A DNA stretch of 64,000 nt from Phaeodactylibacter sp. (GCF_022763345.1 NZ_JALEGS010000068.1:62001-126000), one strand, 5' to 3'; positions 17,145 through 26,736 are shown, counted from the first letter of the stretch. Numbers and translations are program-made. The notes: generated by a model not told the origin, from the letters alone.

Positions 17145-19532
17145 ATGGATAAATTCGCGGTAGGAAAAAGAATAGGGATACTCATTTTTTGCACCTTATT
17201 TTGCTGGGGAGTAGCCGGTGCCCAAAGCAAGATTGAGGTGAGGGGTACTGTATTGGAGAAAGCTACGAATCAGCCCATTGAGTTCGCTACTGTGATGCTT
17301 CAGGACCAACAAAGCAAAGCCGCACTGAGCGGGGCCACTACCGGTGCTGATGGTGCCTTCCTGCTGTCGGCAGAGGCAACGGACTTCACCGTGAAGGTCA
17401 GCTTTATTGGCTATGCTGCCCGGGAGTTTGCAGACCTTGCGCCGCAGAACGGGCAGGTGGACCTGGGTAACATCTACCTTTCTGCCGAAGGGCAAACCCT
17501 GGATGAGGTACTGGTGCGTGCGGAGCGTTCCCAAACAGAATTCAAGCTCGACAAGCGTGTGTTTAATGTCGGCAAAGACCTCAGCAGTACGGGAGCGAGT
17601 GCGCTGGAAGTACTGAATAACGTGCCTTCTGTGAATGTCAGCATAGAAGGGGAGGTTAGCCTGCGGGGTAGTGCCGGGGTGCAGATCCTCATCAATGGCA
17701 AGCCTTCTGTGCTCGCCAGTGAGCAGGGCAATGCGCTGGGTACGCTTACGGCCGAAATGATTGAAAGCATAGAGGTGATCACGAACCCATCGGCTAAGTA
17801 CGAAGCGGAAGGTACCTCAGGCATCATTAATATCATTCTCAAAAAAGATGAACGCAAAGGCCTCAATGGTTCCGTAACCGTCAACACCGGTACCCCCCAC
17901 AACCACAGCGTGGGGCTGAGCCTCAACCGCCGTACGGAAAAGTTCAACCTGTTTAGCCAGTTGGGGGTGGGCTACCGGGAGCTGCCCAGAGACCGTGAGG
18001 TCATTAACCGCGACCTCGTGAGCGGGACAGAGGTGCGCAGCGAAGGCCGGGAATACCGCAATGAGCAGTTCTACAACGTCATCCTCGGGACGGACTACCA
18101 CATCAACGACCTGAATGTGATTACCCTGTCTGGCAATTTTGCCTATGAAATTGAAGATCAGCCCTCCCGCACCGATTTCCGGTTTTTTGATGAAAACGGC
18201 TTATTGGCCAATGAGTGGTACCGGGAGGAAGTGACAGAAGCGACCAACCCCAAGTGGAACTACGAGTTGCAGTACAAAAAAGACTTTGAAGACAACGAAG
18301 ACCATGTGCTGCTTTTCAGTGCTATGGGTAATTTCTTTGGTAAAGATCAGTCCTCCGAATTTACCAATACCTCCCTTCTTGACGGGGAAGCCTTTGGCGA
18401 TCAGCTCACCCGTACCAATTTTCAGGAAGCCGAGTACACCTTTAAGCTGGACTACACCAAGCCCTTTTCCGATAAGCTGACCCTGGAGACGGGGGCTATG
18501 TATGTGGTCAATGATGTGAGCAACGATTTTGCGGTGAGTAACCTGGAGGGGGGCAGCTTTGTAGTGGATTCCAGCCTTACCAACATCTTTGAGTACAGTC
18601 AGGACGTACTGGGCGTGTACACAACCGGGGCCTACGAAGGCGAACAGTGGGGCATCAAGCTGGGCATGCGTGTGGAGCATACCGATCTGAAAACGCTGCT
18701 AGCCACCACCGGCGAGTCCAACAATCAGAATTTTGCCAACCTTTTCCCTTCCCTGCACACTTCTTACAAACTCAGCGACCGGGTATCCGTTCAGGCGGGC
18801 TACTCCCGGCGGATTTTCCGGCCAAGACTGTGGGACCTCAACCCCTTTTTCAATATCCGCAACAACTTCAGTGTCCGTACCGGCAATCCTAATCTGCTGC
18901 CGGAGTACACCGATTCCTATGAGGTGTCGAGCATCTATCTTCTGGGGCCATTGTCCATGAACTTTAGCGTGTACTACCGGTACACCGAAGCAGTGGTGGA
19001 GCGCATCTCCGTCTTTGAGAACAACGTCAACATCACCATGCCCATGAATATCGGTACCAACCGCACTACCGGGCTTGAGTTCAATGCCAAGTACAGCCCG
19101 AAGCCCTGGCTGACACTCAACGGCGACTTCAACTACAACTACTTCAACCGGCAGGGTGAGCTGGAAGCTACCTCCTTCGACTTTACGGGCGATCAGTGGT
19201 CCGGCAAGCTGACCACTAAGTTTAAACTGCCTGCTCATATTGACTTTGAAGTGACGGGTCAGTACGAATCAAGGGTGCAAACGGTCCAAAGCCTGGTTTC
19301 CGAAAACTATTTCCTGGATCTGGGGCTGCGCAAAAAACTGATGAAGGGCAGGGGCGTGATCAACCTGAGCGTACGCGATGTTTTCGCCACACGGATCCGG
19401 GAAAGTGTCGTGCAGCAGCCTGCATTCTACCTGTATAGCTTCGGACAGCGCGGGCGGTTCATCACGCTCGGCTTCAGCTACGGCTTTGGCAAAGGAGAGG
19501 CGATGGAGTTTTCGGGCCAGAAGCGGTTTTAA
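17145..19532 (+). CDS. Outer-membrane TonB-dependent-receptor-like beta-barrel with carboxypeptidase-regulatory domain
   Basis: A 795-residue outer-membrane protein. After a signal peptide (1-26, ending GVAGA) comes a carboxypeptidase-regulatory-like beta-sandwich (about 29-110; ATNQPIEFATVMLQD), then a plug domain (about 115-225; GIINIILKKDERKG) and a large barrel of the OMP_b-brl_3 type ending with an aromatic residue (GQKRF). It probably imports an unknown substrate or exports/anchors material. It is not a SusC-type receptor, since no SusD partner follows. A palindromic promoter site precedes it. Confidence 0.88.
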   Translation: MDKFAVGKRIGILIFCTLFCWGVAGAQSKIEVRGTVLEKATNQPIEFATVMLQDQQSKAALSGATTGADGAFLLSAEATDFTVKVSFIGYAAREFADLAPQNGQVDLGNIYLSAEGQTLDEVLVRAERSQTEFKLDKRVFNVGKDLSSTGASALEVLNNVPSVNVSIEGEVSLRGSAGVQILINGKPSVLASEQGNALGTLTAEMIESIEVITNPSAKYEAEGTSGIINIILKKDERKGLNGSVTVNTGTPHNHSVGLSLNRRTEKFNLFSQLGVGYRELPRDREVINRDLVSGTEVRSEGREYRNEQFYNVILGTDYHINDLNVITLSGNFAYEIEDQPSRTDFRFFDENGLLANEWYREEVTEATNPKWNYELQYKKDFEDNEDHVLLFSAMGNFFGKDQSSEFTNTSLLDGEAFGDQLTRTNFQEAEYTFKLDYTKPFSDKLTLETGAMYVVNDVSNDFAVSNLEGGSFVVDSSLTNIFEYSQDVLGVYTTGAYEGEQWGIKLGMRVEHTDLKTLLATTGESNNQNFANLFPSLHTSYKLSDRVSVQAGYSRRIFRPRLWDLNPFFNIRNNFSVRTGNPNLLPEYTDSYEVSSIYLLGPLSMNFSVYYRYTEAVVERISVFENNVNITMPMNIGTNRTTGLEFNAKYSPKPWLTLNGDFNYNYFNRQGELEATSFDFTGDQWSGKLTTKFKLPAHIDFEVTGQYESRVQTVQSLVSENYFLDLGLRKKLMKGRGVINLSVRDVFATRIRESVVQQPAFYLYSFGQRGRFITLGFSYGFGKGEAMEFSGQKRF

Positions 19533-19633
19533 GGTAAGATGCCCGGTAAATGTGAGAGATGCATGCAGCAATGTGTGCTGGATTATTACCTGAAACTTCC
19601 TTATCTTACGAGGTACATTATTAAAATACTTGT

Positions 19634-20266
19634 ATGGCTGAAACTGCTGTAGCAATACCGCGTACCCTCGAAGAACGACTGTCCTATGGAGAAACCATGA
19701 TTGTGGAAGCAAGCTGGGATACCTTTCTCGATTTATTAGAAACAGGAAACTATCCAGTGCAGTACGACGAGGGTCAAATTCTCTCTTTTATGGGTTATGG
19801 AACGGAAGACCATGAGGTGTTGGTAGGTGAAATTATCCGACTTCTGGGAAATCTTTTGAGATCAAAAAACTACCGTATCTCAGGCAGTAATCTTGCTATT
19901 TCACTACCAGGACCGGGAAAGCAATACTTTAATGCTGATTGCGCTGTTTTAAAGAGGAAATCAGAATATATTCCACTCCGGGGCGAAATGAAAGCCACCG
20001 CTAATCCGGTTATCCTGGTGGAAGTGCTATCCAAAACCACTCGGAACTTTGACCTTGGGCAAAAATTTCAGCGTTACAAAACCATACCCTCCCTTCAACA
20101 GGTGCTTTATATTGATAGCCAGTCGCCATTGGTGATCAGCTACCGCCGGAAGGATCAGGAGGGCACCTGGCTGATCGAGGAATTTACCGGGCTGGAAGGA
20201 GAAGTACCGGTGCTGGAAGAAGGGACGTTCAGTTTGAAGGCGCTGTACGAACCGCTGGAGCTGTAA
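19634..20266 (+). CDS. Uma2 family protein (putative PD-(D/E)XK nuclease fold)
   Basis: A 210-residue protein of the Uma2/DUF820 family. Candidate active-site residues fit the PD-(D/E)XK fold: Asp in QYFNADCAV, Glu in ILVEVLS, and the Lys in GQKFQRYK. The family is abundant in cyanobacteria and some Bacteroidota; its biological role is unknown. The gene stands alone between the receptor and the CDF transporter. Nothing in the sequence suggests a partner. Confidence 0.85.
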   Translation: MAETAVAIPRTLEERLSYGETMIVEASWDTFLDLLETGNYPVQYDEGQILSFMGYGTEDHEVLVGEIIRLLGNLLRSKNYRISGSNLAISLPGPGKQYFNADCAVLKRKSEYIPLRGEMKATANPVILVEVLSKTTRNFDLGQKFQRYKTIPSLQQVLYIDSQSPLVISYRRKDQEGTWLIEEFTGLEGEVPVLEEGTFSLKALYEPLEL

Positions 20267-20366
20267 ACCCCCACCATATACCGAACATCTAGCGTGCTGG
20301 CCTGTCTCAATCAGCAGGGCTCAACTGATCACTACACCAGGTAGCGGCAATAAAAACAGCACACTG

Positions 20367-21242
20367 ATGTCACACCAACACCACCATTCCGGCAGAAACC
20401 TCAGGCTCGCCTTTTGGCTTAACCTGTTCTTCACGATCTTCGAATTCATAGGAGGGCTCTATGTCAACAGCGTAGCCATTATCTCCGATGCTATCCACGA
20501 CTTGGGAGACAGCCTGTCGCTGGGGCTTTCGTGGTACCTTGACCGTAAGTCGAAGCAGGGCGCGAACAGTACTTTTTCTTTCGGGTATGCCCGGTTTTCA
20601 TTGCTTGGCGCGCTCATCAACTCCCTGGTCCTCATTGCGGGGTCCGTATTTGTCATCCGGGAAGCGGTGCAGCGCTTGTTTGAGCCCGAAATGTCCGATG
20701 CTACAGGGATGCTCGTCTTTGCCCTGATCGGCGTGGCGGTGAATGGTTATGCTGCCTGGAAACTCAGTAGCGGTAAATCAATGAATGAGCGCGTGGTGTC
20801 CTGGCATTTGCTGGAAGATGTACTGGGCTGGGTCGCCGTTTTGGTCGTCGCCATTATCCTGCAATTTTATCAAACGCCCTATCTGGACCCGGCATTATCA
20901 TTGTTCATCACCGCCTATATTCTTTGGAATGTCATCCGACGCCTGCGTGAAACCCTAATGTTGTTTTTGCAAGGCGCGCCCAAAGACGTCAACCTGCAGT
21001 CGCTTCAGGATAAACTGTTGTCCATCCCTAATGTCGCTTCCCTGCATCATACCCATATCTGGTCGCTCGACGGGGAGCAGCACGTATTTACCACCCACGT
21101 CAAACTGGAGGAAATCCAGGGGCTGGCCACGCTGCTCCATATCAAGCAGCAGATGAAAGCGGCTTTGAAACCCTACGGCTTTGCACACTACACCATTGAA
21201 GTGGAGCTGAGTGCGGAGGATTGCGGGTTGGGAGAATATTAG
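20367..21242 (+). CDS. Cation diffusion facilitator (CzcD/ZitB-like zinc exporter)
   Basis: A 291-residue inner-membrane antiporter exporting Zn2+ or related cations in exchange for protons. A His-rich start (MSHQHHHSG) precedes six transmembrane segments. Metal-site pairs are visible in TM2 (HDLGD in ISDAIHDLGDSLSLG) and TM5 (HLLEDVLGW, an HxxxD pair). A cytoplasmic ferredoxin-like domain follows from about 205 (SLHHTHIWSLDGEQHVFTTH). Having His at the first position of each pair points to zinc preference. It appears monocistronic. Confidence 0.92.
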   Translation: MSHQHHHSGRNLRLAFWLNLFFTIFEFIGGLYVNSVAIISDAIHDLGDSLSLGLSWYLDRKSKQGANSTFSFGYARFSLLGALINSLVLIAGSVFVIREAVQRLFEPEMSDATGMLVFALIGVAVNGYAAWKLSSGKSMNERVVSWHLLEDVLGWVAVLVVAIILQFYQTPYLDPALSLFITAYILWNVIRRLRETLMLFLQGAPKDVNLQSLQDKLLSIPNVASLHHTHIWSLDGEQHVFTTHVKLEEIQGLATLLHIKQQMKAALKPYGFAHYTIEVELSAEDCGLGEY

Positions 21243-21278
21243 GATGGTTTTCCGAAGAGGTGTTTTCAAGGGAGTTGA

Positions 21279-21323
21279 AAAGTTTGACTTTTTGCATTGA
21301 ACTCGTCCAAAAAGTCAAACTTT
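21279..21323. repeat. Perfect 16-bp inverted repeat before the broken ATPase gene
   Basis: AAAGTTTGACTTTTTG (21279-21294) and its exact complement CAAAAAGTCAAACTTT (21308-21323) are separated by 13 bases. The repeat ends directly before the ATG at 21324 of the ATPase fragment. It may be an operator, a transcript hairpin or the boundary of an inserted element. Confidence 0.7.
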
Positions 21324-21560
21324 ATGTATAAGAGGGTGCTGTACAAAGTATTGGAGGACCATCTGGACCGCAAACTTATCACGGTGGCCACTGGCATGCG
21401 TCGGGTGGGCAAAACCACAGCAGTGAAATACCTATTGGGAAAAGTGGCTCATGACAACAAAGTCTATATCGACTTTGAAAAGATAGAGCACCGGCATATA
21501 TTCATGCAATCCAGCCACAAGGAAGTTCAGATTGAGTCGAAAAGTAATGCCGCCCTTTAT
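21324..21560 (+). pseudogene. Truncated AAA ATPase of the DUF4143 type
   Basis: Only the N-terminal 60-70 residues of an ATPase are recognisable: MYKRVLYKVLEDHL, then Walker A in ATGMRRVGKTTAVKYLL, then YIDFEKIEHR. Family members are about 380-450 residues with Walker B, sensor motifs and the DUF4143 domain; none is present. The frame then runs into sequence antisense to the DUF4349 gene and ends at 21653. The homology breakpoint is somewhere around 21500-21550. A TTG start 27 bases upstream would put the inverted repeat inside the coding sequence, so the ATG is preferred. Interpreted as a decayed, truncated copy. Confidence 0.7.
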
Positions 21561-21561
21561 A

Positions 21562-22200
21562 CTATCCACGCACAAACAGCCACCGCACACCCCGGTATAA
21601 CCCAATCCCGATATAGCCTAGTATACCGGGCTTTTGCCGCTCCCGAAGGTTGATCGTAATCGTGGCGTAGGTATCCAAATGATCGATGCGGTTCATCTTG
21701 CCCTTGAGCAAGTCGATGGTTTCGTTGAGGCGTTCCAGTTCTTTTTCCACTTTTAGGATTTCATCCACGGTGGCGGCCTGGTCAAGGAGGTCGAGGTAAC
21801 GGCCACGTGCCTGTTGGGCATTATCCAGCCGGATTTGGTAATCGAGGTAGGTTTCGGTGACGTCCTGCCCGCGTATGCTTTTGCGGTCGAGGCGCCCGAG
21901 TTGGCTGATGTCATCAATAGCGGCATCAAGCAATTGACTTTCCACCCGGATGATGGACCGGTAGGTGCCGGTTTCATTCACATACCCTCCATAGCGTTTG
22001 GCGATCGCCTGAATGTACGAACTGGTGCTATCTGGCGTTTCGACGGTCAGCGTCAGGTCGGCATTATACAGGATTTTACGGTCGTCTTCCTGCTGAGGGC
22101 GGGCGATCATCGTATCGCTCATCTGATAAGCCGCCTTCTGAGACGTACAAGCGGTGCTCAGGGCGAGAATAAGCATAAAGGCGTGGCGCAAGTAGGGCAT
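21562..22200 (-). CDS. DUF4349 domain lipoprotein
   Basis: A 212-residue protein with a lipoprotein-like signal peptide (ILALSTAC, lipidation probably at C18). The DUF4349 core follows: YNADLTLTVET, GGYVNETGTYR, a coiled-coil segment VDEILKVEKELERLNETIDL, then TITINLRE. A hydrophobic stretch near the C-terminus (GILGYIGIGLYRGVRWLF) may anchor it. The family's function is unknown; it is often found in envelope contexts. The truncated ATPase gene abuts its 3' end. Confidence 0.85.
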   Translation of the reverse strand: MPYLRHAFMLILALSTACTSQKAAYQMSDTMIARPQQEDDRKILYNADLTLTVETPDSTSSYIQAIAKRYGGYVNETGTYRSIIRVESQLLDAAIDDISQLGRLDRKSIRGQDVTETYLDYQIRLDNAQQARGRYLDLLDQAATVDEILKVEKELERLNETIDLLKGKMNRIDHLDTYATITINLRERQKPGILGYIGIGLYRGVRWLFVRG

Positions 22201-22268
22201 AAAGCAGTGGTTTGATCTGCTTTAGTAACGCAAATTCATAGCAAAGGCGTACAGGGTATACTATATTC

Positions 22269-25193
22269 CTACTTCAACGCTCCCCAAAGCACCTCCACCG
22301 GGTGCAGGGCCTCCCGCTTGGTCCCGTCTTTGATTTGGTGCCGGCAGCTTGTGCCCGGGGCAGCGATGATATGCTCCCTGGAAGCCTCCCGCACTGCCGG
22401 GAAGAGCACCTGTTCCCCCACTGTCATGCTCAGCTCGTAGTGTTCCTTCTCATACCCAAAGGAGCCGGCCATTCCACAGCAGCCGGAAGGGATGGTCTCC
22501 ACGGTATAGTTGCGGGGCAGGTTGAGAATGAAGGCGGAGGGCTCAATGCCGGCCAGTGCTTTCTGGTGGCAATGCCCGTGGAGCATTACCTTTCGGGATT
22601 CTGTAGTGAAAGCGTTATCGTTTAAACGGCCCGCTTCCACTTCCCGCATCAGGAATTCTTCCACCATCAGGGCATTTTCACCCAGGGTTTTTGCAGCTTC
22701 CTGCAAGTCTTTGCTGACCAGCTTCGGGTACTCATCCCGGAAACTAAGGATGGCCGAAGGCTCAATGCCGATCAGCGGGGTTTGGGCACTAATGAGGTCT
22801 TTGAAGGCGCTGACGTTTTCTACAGCCAACTTTTGTGCCTCTTCCAGCAATCCTTTAGACATATGCGCCCGGCCGCTTTCGCCATGATCCACACAGCGGA
22901 CTTCGTAGCCCAGCCGGCTGAGCAGCTCCACGGCTTTGATGCCAATGGAGGTGTCGTTGTAGTTGGTGAACTCGTCGATAAACAGGTAAACGGCACCGAG
23001 CGGCTGCCCCTGCGGCTTCAGTTTGTCCGCGTGTTTGCGGGCCCACCGGCGCAGGGAGATGTTGTGAACGGTGGGCAGGCTCCTGCCGGGGGCTACGCCG
23101 AGGACACTTTTTGCCAACCCGCTCAGCACCGGATTGGTCAGTGCAAAATTGCTCAGTGCCGGTACACGGATAGCCAGGCTGTTGATGCGCCCAATATTGG
23201 CAAAGGCGCGGGACCGCAGGGGCACCCCATTCGCTTTTTGATATTGGTAGAGAAACTCCGATTTCAGGGTCGTCATATCCACATTGGAAGGGCACTCTGC
23301 TGTGCAGCCTTTGCAAGCCAGGCAGAGGTCCATGGCCTGATAGATTTCCGGGTGGTCGAAGGGGTTTTCCTTCACGTTCATGGTAAGGAACTCCCGCAGG
23401 ATGTTGGCCCGGCCCCGGGTGGTGTCCTTCTCGTCGCGGGTAGCCCGGTAGCTGGGGCACATGGTGCCACCTGAAAAATTCAGCTTGCGGCAATCGCCGG
23501 AGCCGTTGCAGCGCTCTGCAGCCCGCAGTATGCCACCGGCTTCTGAAAAATCATACACGGTGTCATGCACAGGCGTAGGCTGCTCTGCTTCGTATCGGAA
23601 ACTGCTTTTCATCGGCGGGGCATCCACGATTTTACCGGGATTGAAAATGCCCTTCGGGTCCCAGGCTTGCTTGATCTGACGCAGGTACTCGTAGTTGTAC
23701 TCGCCAATCATAAGCGGGATGAACTCGGCGCGGACCCGGCCATCGCCATGCTCGCCGCTCAGAGAGCCATTGTATTTTTTGACGAGTTTGGCTACCGCTT
23801 TGGTGATCTCGTAGAAGAGGCGCTGTCCCTCTGCCTTTTTCAGATCAAGAATGGGGCGTAAGTGGAGCTCGCCCGCACCAGCATGCGCGTAGTACACCGC
23901 CTGCTGCCCGAAATTGGCCATGAGCTGATCGAACTCTTTGATGTAGGCGGGCAGGTCCTTGATATCTACCGCAGTATCCTCAATGCAGGCTACAGGCTTG
24001 GCGTCTCCGGGGATGTTGGCCAAAAGCCCGAGCCCTGCTTTGCGCAAATCCCAGGCTTGTTTGGTTTTGGGTGCCTCCACGATGGGATAAGCGTAGCCCA
24101 GGCCGGCCTCCTCCAGCGCTGCAATCATTGCCTTGCCCTGATCACGAGCTTCCTCGAAGGTGTCGCCACGGAATTCCACCATAAGGATGCCCTCAGGGTC
24201 GCCTTCCACGAAGAAGCGGTTTTTCTTTTGTTCGATGTTTTGCTTGGTCAGATCGAGGATGATCTTGTCCATCAGCTCACAAGCCGAAGGCTGGAAAGAC
24301 ATCGCTACGAGGACGGCCTCCAGCGATTCCGGAATGCTGTTGAAGTGGGCGCAAACCACGATCTCCTTAGGCTTAGGCAGCGGGTCCACATGTATCTTGA
24401 TGGCGGTGGTAAACGCCAGGGTGCCTTCAGAACCGCACAGCAATTCACAAAAGTTGAAAGCCCGCCCAGCTTCGTCAAAGGGCTGCTGTTCGATAAGCAG
24501 GTCTACGGCGTATCCGGTATTGCGGCGCTCAATACTCGCCTTAGGAAAAGCCTCCCGGATGGCAGCCTGCCGTTCAGGGACAGAAAGGGTCTGATTCAGA
24601 TGGCGGTAGAGGTCGCCCTCCAGGCCTTCTGCCTTTAGTTTTTGGCGAAAGCCCGCCTCGTCCAGGTCATGGAATACGGCTGTGCTGCCATCGCTGAGCA
24701 CCACTTCAAGCTCTTGCACATGATCGCGGGTGGAGCCGTAGACAATGGAGGTGGTACCGCAGCTGTTATTGCCCACCATGCCCCCGATCATCGCCCGGTT
24801 GGCGGTAGAGGTGTTGGGGCCAAAGAAGAAGCCATATTCCTTCAGTACGTGGTTGAGCTCATCGCGGATAACGCCCGGCTCCACGCGCACCCAGCCTTCC
24901 TCAGCGTTGATTTCCAGAATGCGGTTCATGTACTTGGACACATCTACTACGATGCCGTCGCCCACGCACTGTCCGGCCAGCGAGGTACCTGCCGCTCTTG
25001 GGATGAGGGAGGTGCCGTTCTCATTGGCAAAAGTGACAAGTTTGCGGATATCCTCAGCGTGCATAGGCAATGCGACAGCCAGGGGGAGCTCCCGGTACAC
25101 CGAGGCATCCGTGGCATAGAGGTGCCGCATCATCTTATCGTAGTACAATTCGCCATCGAGCTGGGCTTGCAGTTGCTGCAGTTGCGCATTCAT
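22269..25193 (-). CDS. FAD-linked and Fe-S-binding oxidoreductase (D-lactate/glycolate dehydrogenase type)
   Basis: A 974-residue two-part enzyme. The N-terminal part is an FAD-binding PCMH domain (about 40-220; LIPRAAGTSLAGQCVGDGI) with an FAD-oxidase C domain to about 530. The C-terminal part has ferredoxin-type cysteines (CNGSGDCRK...MCPS and CLACKGCTAECPSNVDM) and CCG domains (GHCHQKALAG, SGCCGMAGSFG). This is the fused form of GlcD/GlcF or Dld-II-like enzymes that oxidise D-2-hydroxy acids and pass electrons to the respiratory chain. The frame starts 12 codons earlier; the ATG at 25193 is chosen because the extension is Cys-rich and unlike the family. Confidence 0.9.
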   Translation of the reverse strand: MNAQLQQLQAQLDGELYYDKMMRHLYATDASVYRELPLAVALPMHAEDIRKLVTFANENGTSLIPRAAGTSLAGQCVGDGIVVDVSKYMNRILEINAEEGWVRVEPGVIRDELNHVLKEYGFFFGPNTSTANRAMIGGMVGNNSCGTTSIVYGSTRDHVQELEVVLSDGSTAVFHDLDEAGFRQKLKAEGLEGDLYRHLNQTLSVPERQAAIREAFPKASIERRNTGYAVDLLIEQQPFDEAGRAFNFCELLCGSEGTLAFTTAIKIHVDPLPKPKEIVVCAHFNSIPESLEAVLVAMSFQPSACELMDKIILDLTKQNIEQKKNRFFVEGDPEGILMVEFRGDTFEEARDQGKAMIAALEEAGLGYAYPIVEAPKTKQAWDLRKAGLGLLANIPGDAKPVACIEDTAVDIKDLPAYIKEFDQLMANFGQQAVYYAHAGAGELHLRPILDLKKAEGQRLFYEITKAVAKLVKKYNGSLSGEHGDGRVRAEFIPLMIGEYNYEYLRQIKQAWDPKGIFNPGKIVDAPPMKSSFRYEAEQPTPVHDTVYDFSEAGGILRAAERCNGSGDCRKLNFSGGTMCPSYRATRDEKDTTRGRANILREFLTMNVKENPFDHPEIYQAMDLCLACKGCTAECPSNVDMTTLKSEFLYQYQKANGVPLRSRAFANIGRINSLAIRVPALSNFALTNPVLSGLAKSVLGVAPGRSLPTVHNISLRRWARKHADKLKPQGQPLGAVYLFIDEFTNYNDTSIGIKAVELLSRLGYEVRCVDHGESGRAHMSKGLLEEAQKLAVENVSAFKDLISAQTPLIGIEPSAILSFRDEYPKLVSKDLQEAAKTLGENALMVEEFLMREVEAGRLNDNAFTTESRKVMLHGHCHQKALAGIEPSAFILNLPRNYTVETIPSGCCGMAGSFGYEKEHYELSMTVGEQVLFPAVREASREHIIAAPGTSCRHQIKDGTKREALHPVEVLWGALK

Positions 25194-25302
25194 AGTCTGA
25201 ACCAGTTTGTGTAGACAACAGCAGTGCACCTAAAATGGATAGCACTGCTTTGTCAGATTCGGGTTGAAATTAGCAACTTTTTCCGAAGCCCAGACCGGCC
25301 GG

Positions 25303-25938
25303 TTACCAAATACCGGGTATTAACCGGCTGGATTGCTGCTGGTAGTCCTGGTAGCGCTGCCCGAATTTACTGACTAGTGCCGCTTCCTCAGCCGTAATCC
25401 GCACATAGTAGGCATACAGCATACAGGCAGTGGCGATCAGCAGCCCAAACCAGGACTCCAGTACGATAGCGCCTCCTACGGCAGTCAGCAAGGCTCCTGT
25501 GTAGCTCGGATGGCGGATGTAGCGGAAGGGGCCATGCTGAATCAGCTGGTGCTCTTCCTGAATTTGTACGGTAGCGGTGAAAAAGCGCCCCAGGGTTTGT
25601 ATCGCCCAAATGCGCAGCCCGGTGCCTGCTATGACGATGAGCCCTCCCACGATTATCCAGTGCAGGTGGGCGCGTTCGGGGTGGAAATAGCCCCACTCAA
25701 TGACGGGGACAGCAATGGCTAACACGGAGAGCACGAGTATAAAAATAACGCTGTTGTTATCAGCGGTACGGTCACGCTCTGCTTCTTCTACTTCAAAGCC
25801 TGGTTGAGTCAGGAATACAGTGACGGCAGCTAACATCAGAAACAGAATTCTGTAGTCCAGCAGCAACGATGGTTGCAAAGCCAAAGGAAGTAGGTAAGCT
25901 AAAAGTAAGAAAAGGACAGTGTTTTTGATTTTTCCCAT
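25303..25938 (-). CDS. ICMT/PEMT-like membrane methyltransferase
   Basis: A 211-residue integral-membrane protein with about five hydrophobic segments. The C-terminal motif HGPFRYIRHPSYTGALL, followed by RITAEEAALVSKFGQRYQDY, is the SAM-binding signature of the isoprenylcysteine carboxyl methyltransferase/phospholipid methyltransferase superfamily. Members methylate carboxyl groups or amines of membrane-embedded substrates; the bacterial substrate is usually unknown. It begins 21 bases after the stop of the FeeM-like synthase gene on the same strand, so the two are very likely one operon. Confidence 0.82.
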   Translation of the reverse strand: MGKIKNTVLFLLLAYLLPLALQPSLLLDYRILFLMLAAVTVFLTQPGFEVEEAERDRTADNNSVIFILVLSVLAIAVPVIEWGYFHPERAHLHWIIVGGLIVIAGTGLRIWAIQTLGRFFTATVQIQEEHQLIQHGPFRYIRHPSYTGALLTAVGGAIVLESWFGLLIATACMLYAYYVRITAEEAALVSKFGQRYQDYQQQSSRLIPGIW

Positions 25939-25959
25939 GATTGGTGATGTTTAGAAGGT

Positions 25960-26736
25960 TTAGGCAACAAGACGTTCTTTAGATGCAGGCATAGGCGCAC
26001 TCCAGTCTTTCGACTCAGGGTGCAATAGCAGGCTGCCGTGCCGCTGCTGAGCGAGGCCCATTTCTTCAATCTTGGATTGGAGTGCAGGCCGGATATCCGG
26101 GATTTGCATGCTGAGGATGCTGGCAGCTAAGCCGTTATAGTCATTCTGATTTCCATCTACAATTTGCTTAAAGCCATACCTCCGGTAGAGGGCGGCATGG
26201 CGGGGATGGCAGGCGAGCATGATGCCGCTGTAGCGGTGGTGGTACAGCATACGGGCAATGGCTGCTTCCACGAAAAACTTTGTATAGCCGCCCGAACGGG
26301 CTTCGGGGGCAAACACGAAACGACTAGCCTCTACGATGCCGTTGCGTTCCGGGCGTAGCAGGTTCATGTGTTCGCTGATGGTAGCTTTTTCCGGACAGTT
26401 GCTAAGCAACGGTAGACCGGGGCCTTCTTCGGGCAGAGGGCACGCGATGCTATAACGGTTAGCAATGGCTTCTACGTGGTCTGAAAACGGCCCGGCATGT
26501 TCCTGTACCAGCCTGAGATAGCCGATTGGATGAGCGCCGAAATTGCCTTCCTGAAAGAGCCCGATGTGGTGAGCGTAATGATCATAAACATCCAGCTCGA
26601 AACCGTGTTGATTATCGGTGACGAGGCTGGCACACTGACTTTCCAGATAGCCTTGGTAACGCAATCGGAATAAAGATTCCAATTCTTTCGTGTTACGTGC
26701 AGGCCGGAAGGCCAGTCGTTGGGGGGTAATACTCAT
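25960..26736 (-). CDS. FeeM-like N-acyl amino acid synthase (GNAT/autoinducer-synthase-like fold)
   Basis: A 258-residue soluble protein resembling the N-acyl amino acid synthase FeeM and, more remotely, LuxI-type acyl-homoserine-lactone synthases. Seen: an N-terminal FRLRYQGYLE with the Arg-Tyr pair, DVYDHYAHHIGLF, PIGYLRLV, then EASRFVFAPEARSGG, which parallels the (E)xSRFAV motif of these enzymes, and CHPRHAALYRRYGFKQI, a GNAT acyl-CoA/ACP-binding helix. Relatives join a fatty acyl chain from ACP to an amino acid. An ICMT-like methyltransferase is encoded directly downstream. The product is unknown. Confidence 0.75.
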   Translation of the reverse strand: MSITPQRLAFRPARNTKELESLFRLRYQGYLESQCASLVTDNQHGFELDVYDHYAHHIGLFQEGNFGAHPIGYLRLVQEHAGPFSDHVEAIANRYSIACPLPEEGPGLPLLSNCPEKATISEHMNLLRPERNGIVEASRFVFAPEARSGGYTKFFVEAAIARMLYHHRYSGIMLACHPRHAALYRRYGFKQIVDGNQNDYNGLAASILSMQIPDIRPALQSKIEEMGLAQQRHGSLLLHPESKDWSAPMPASKERLVA

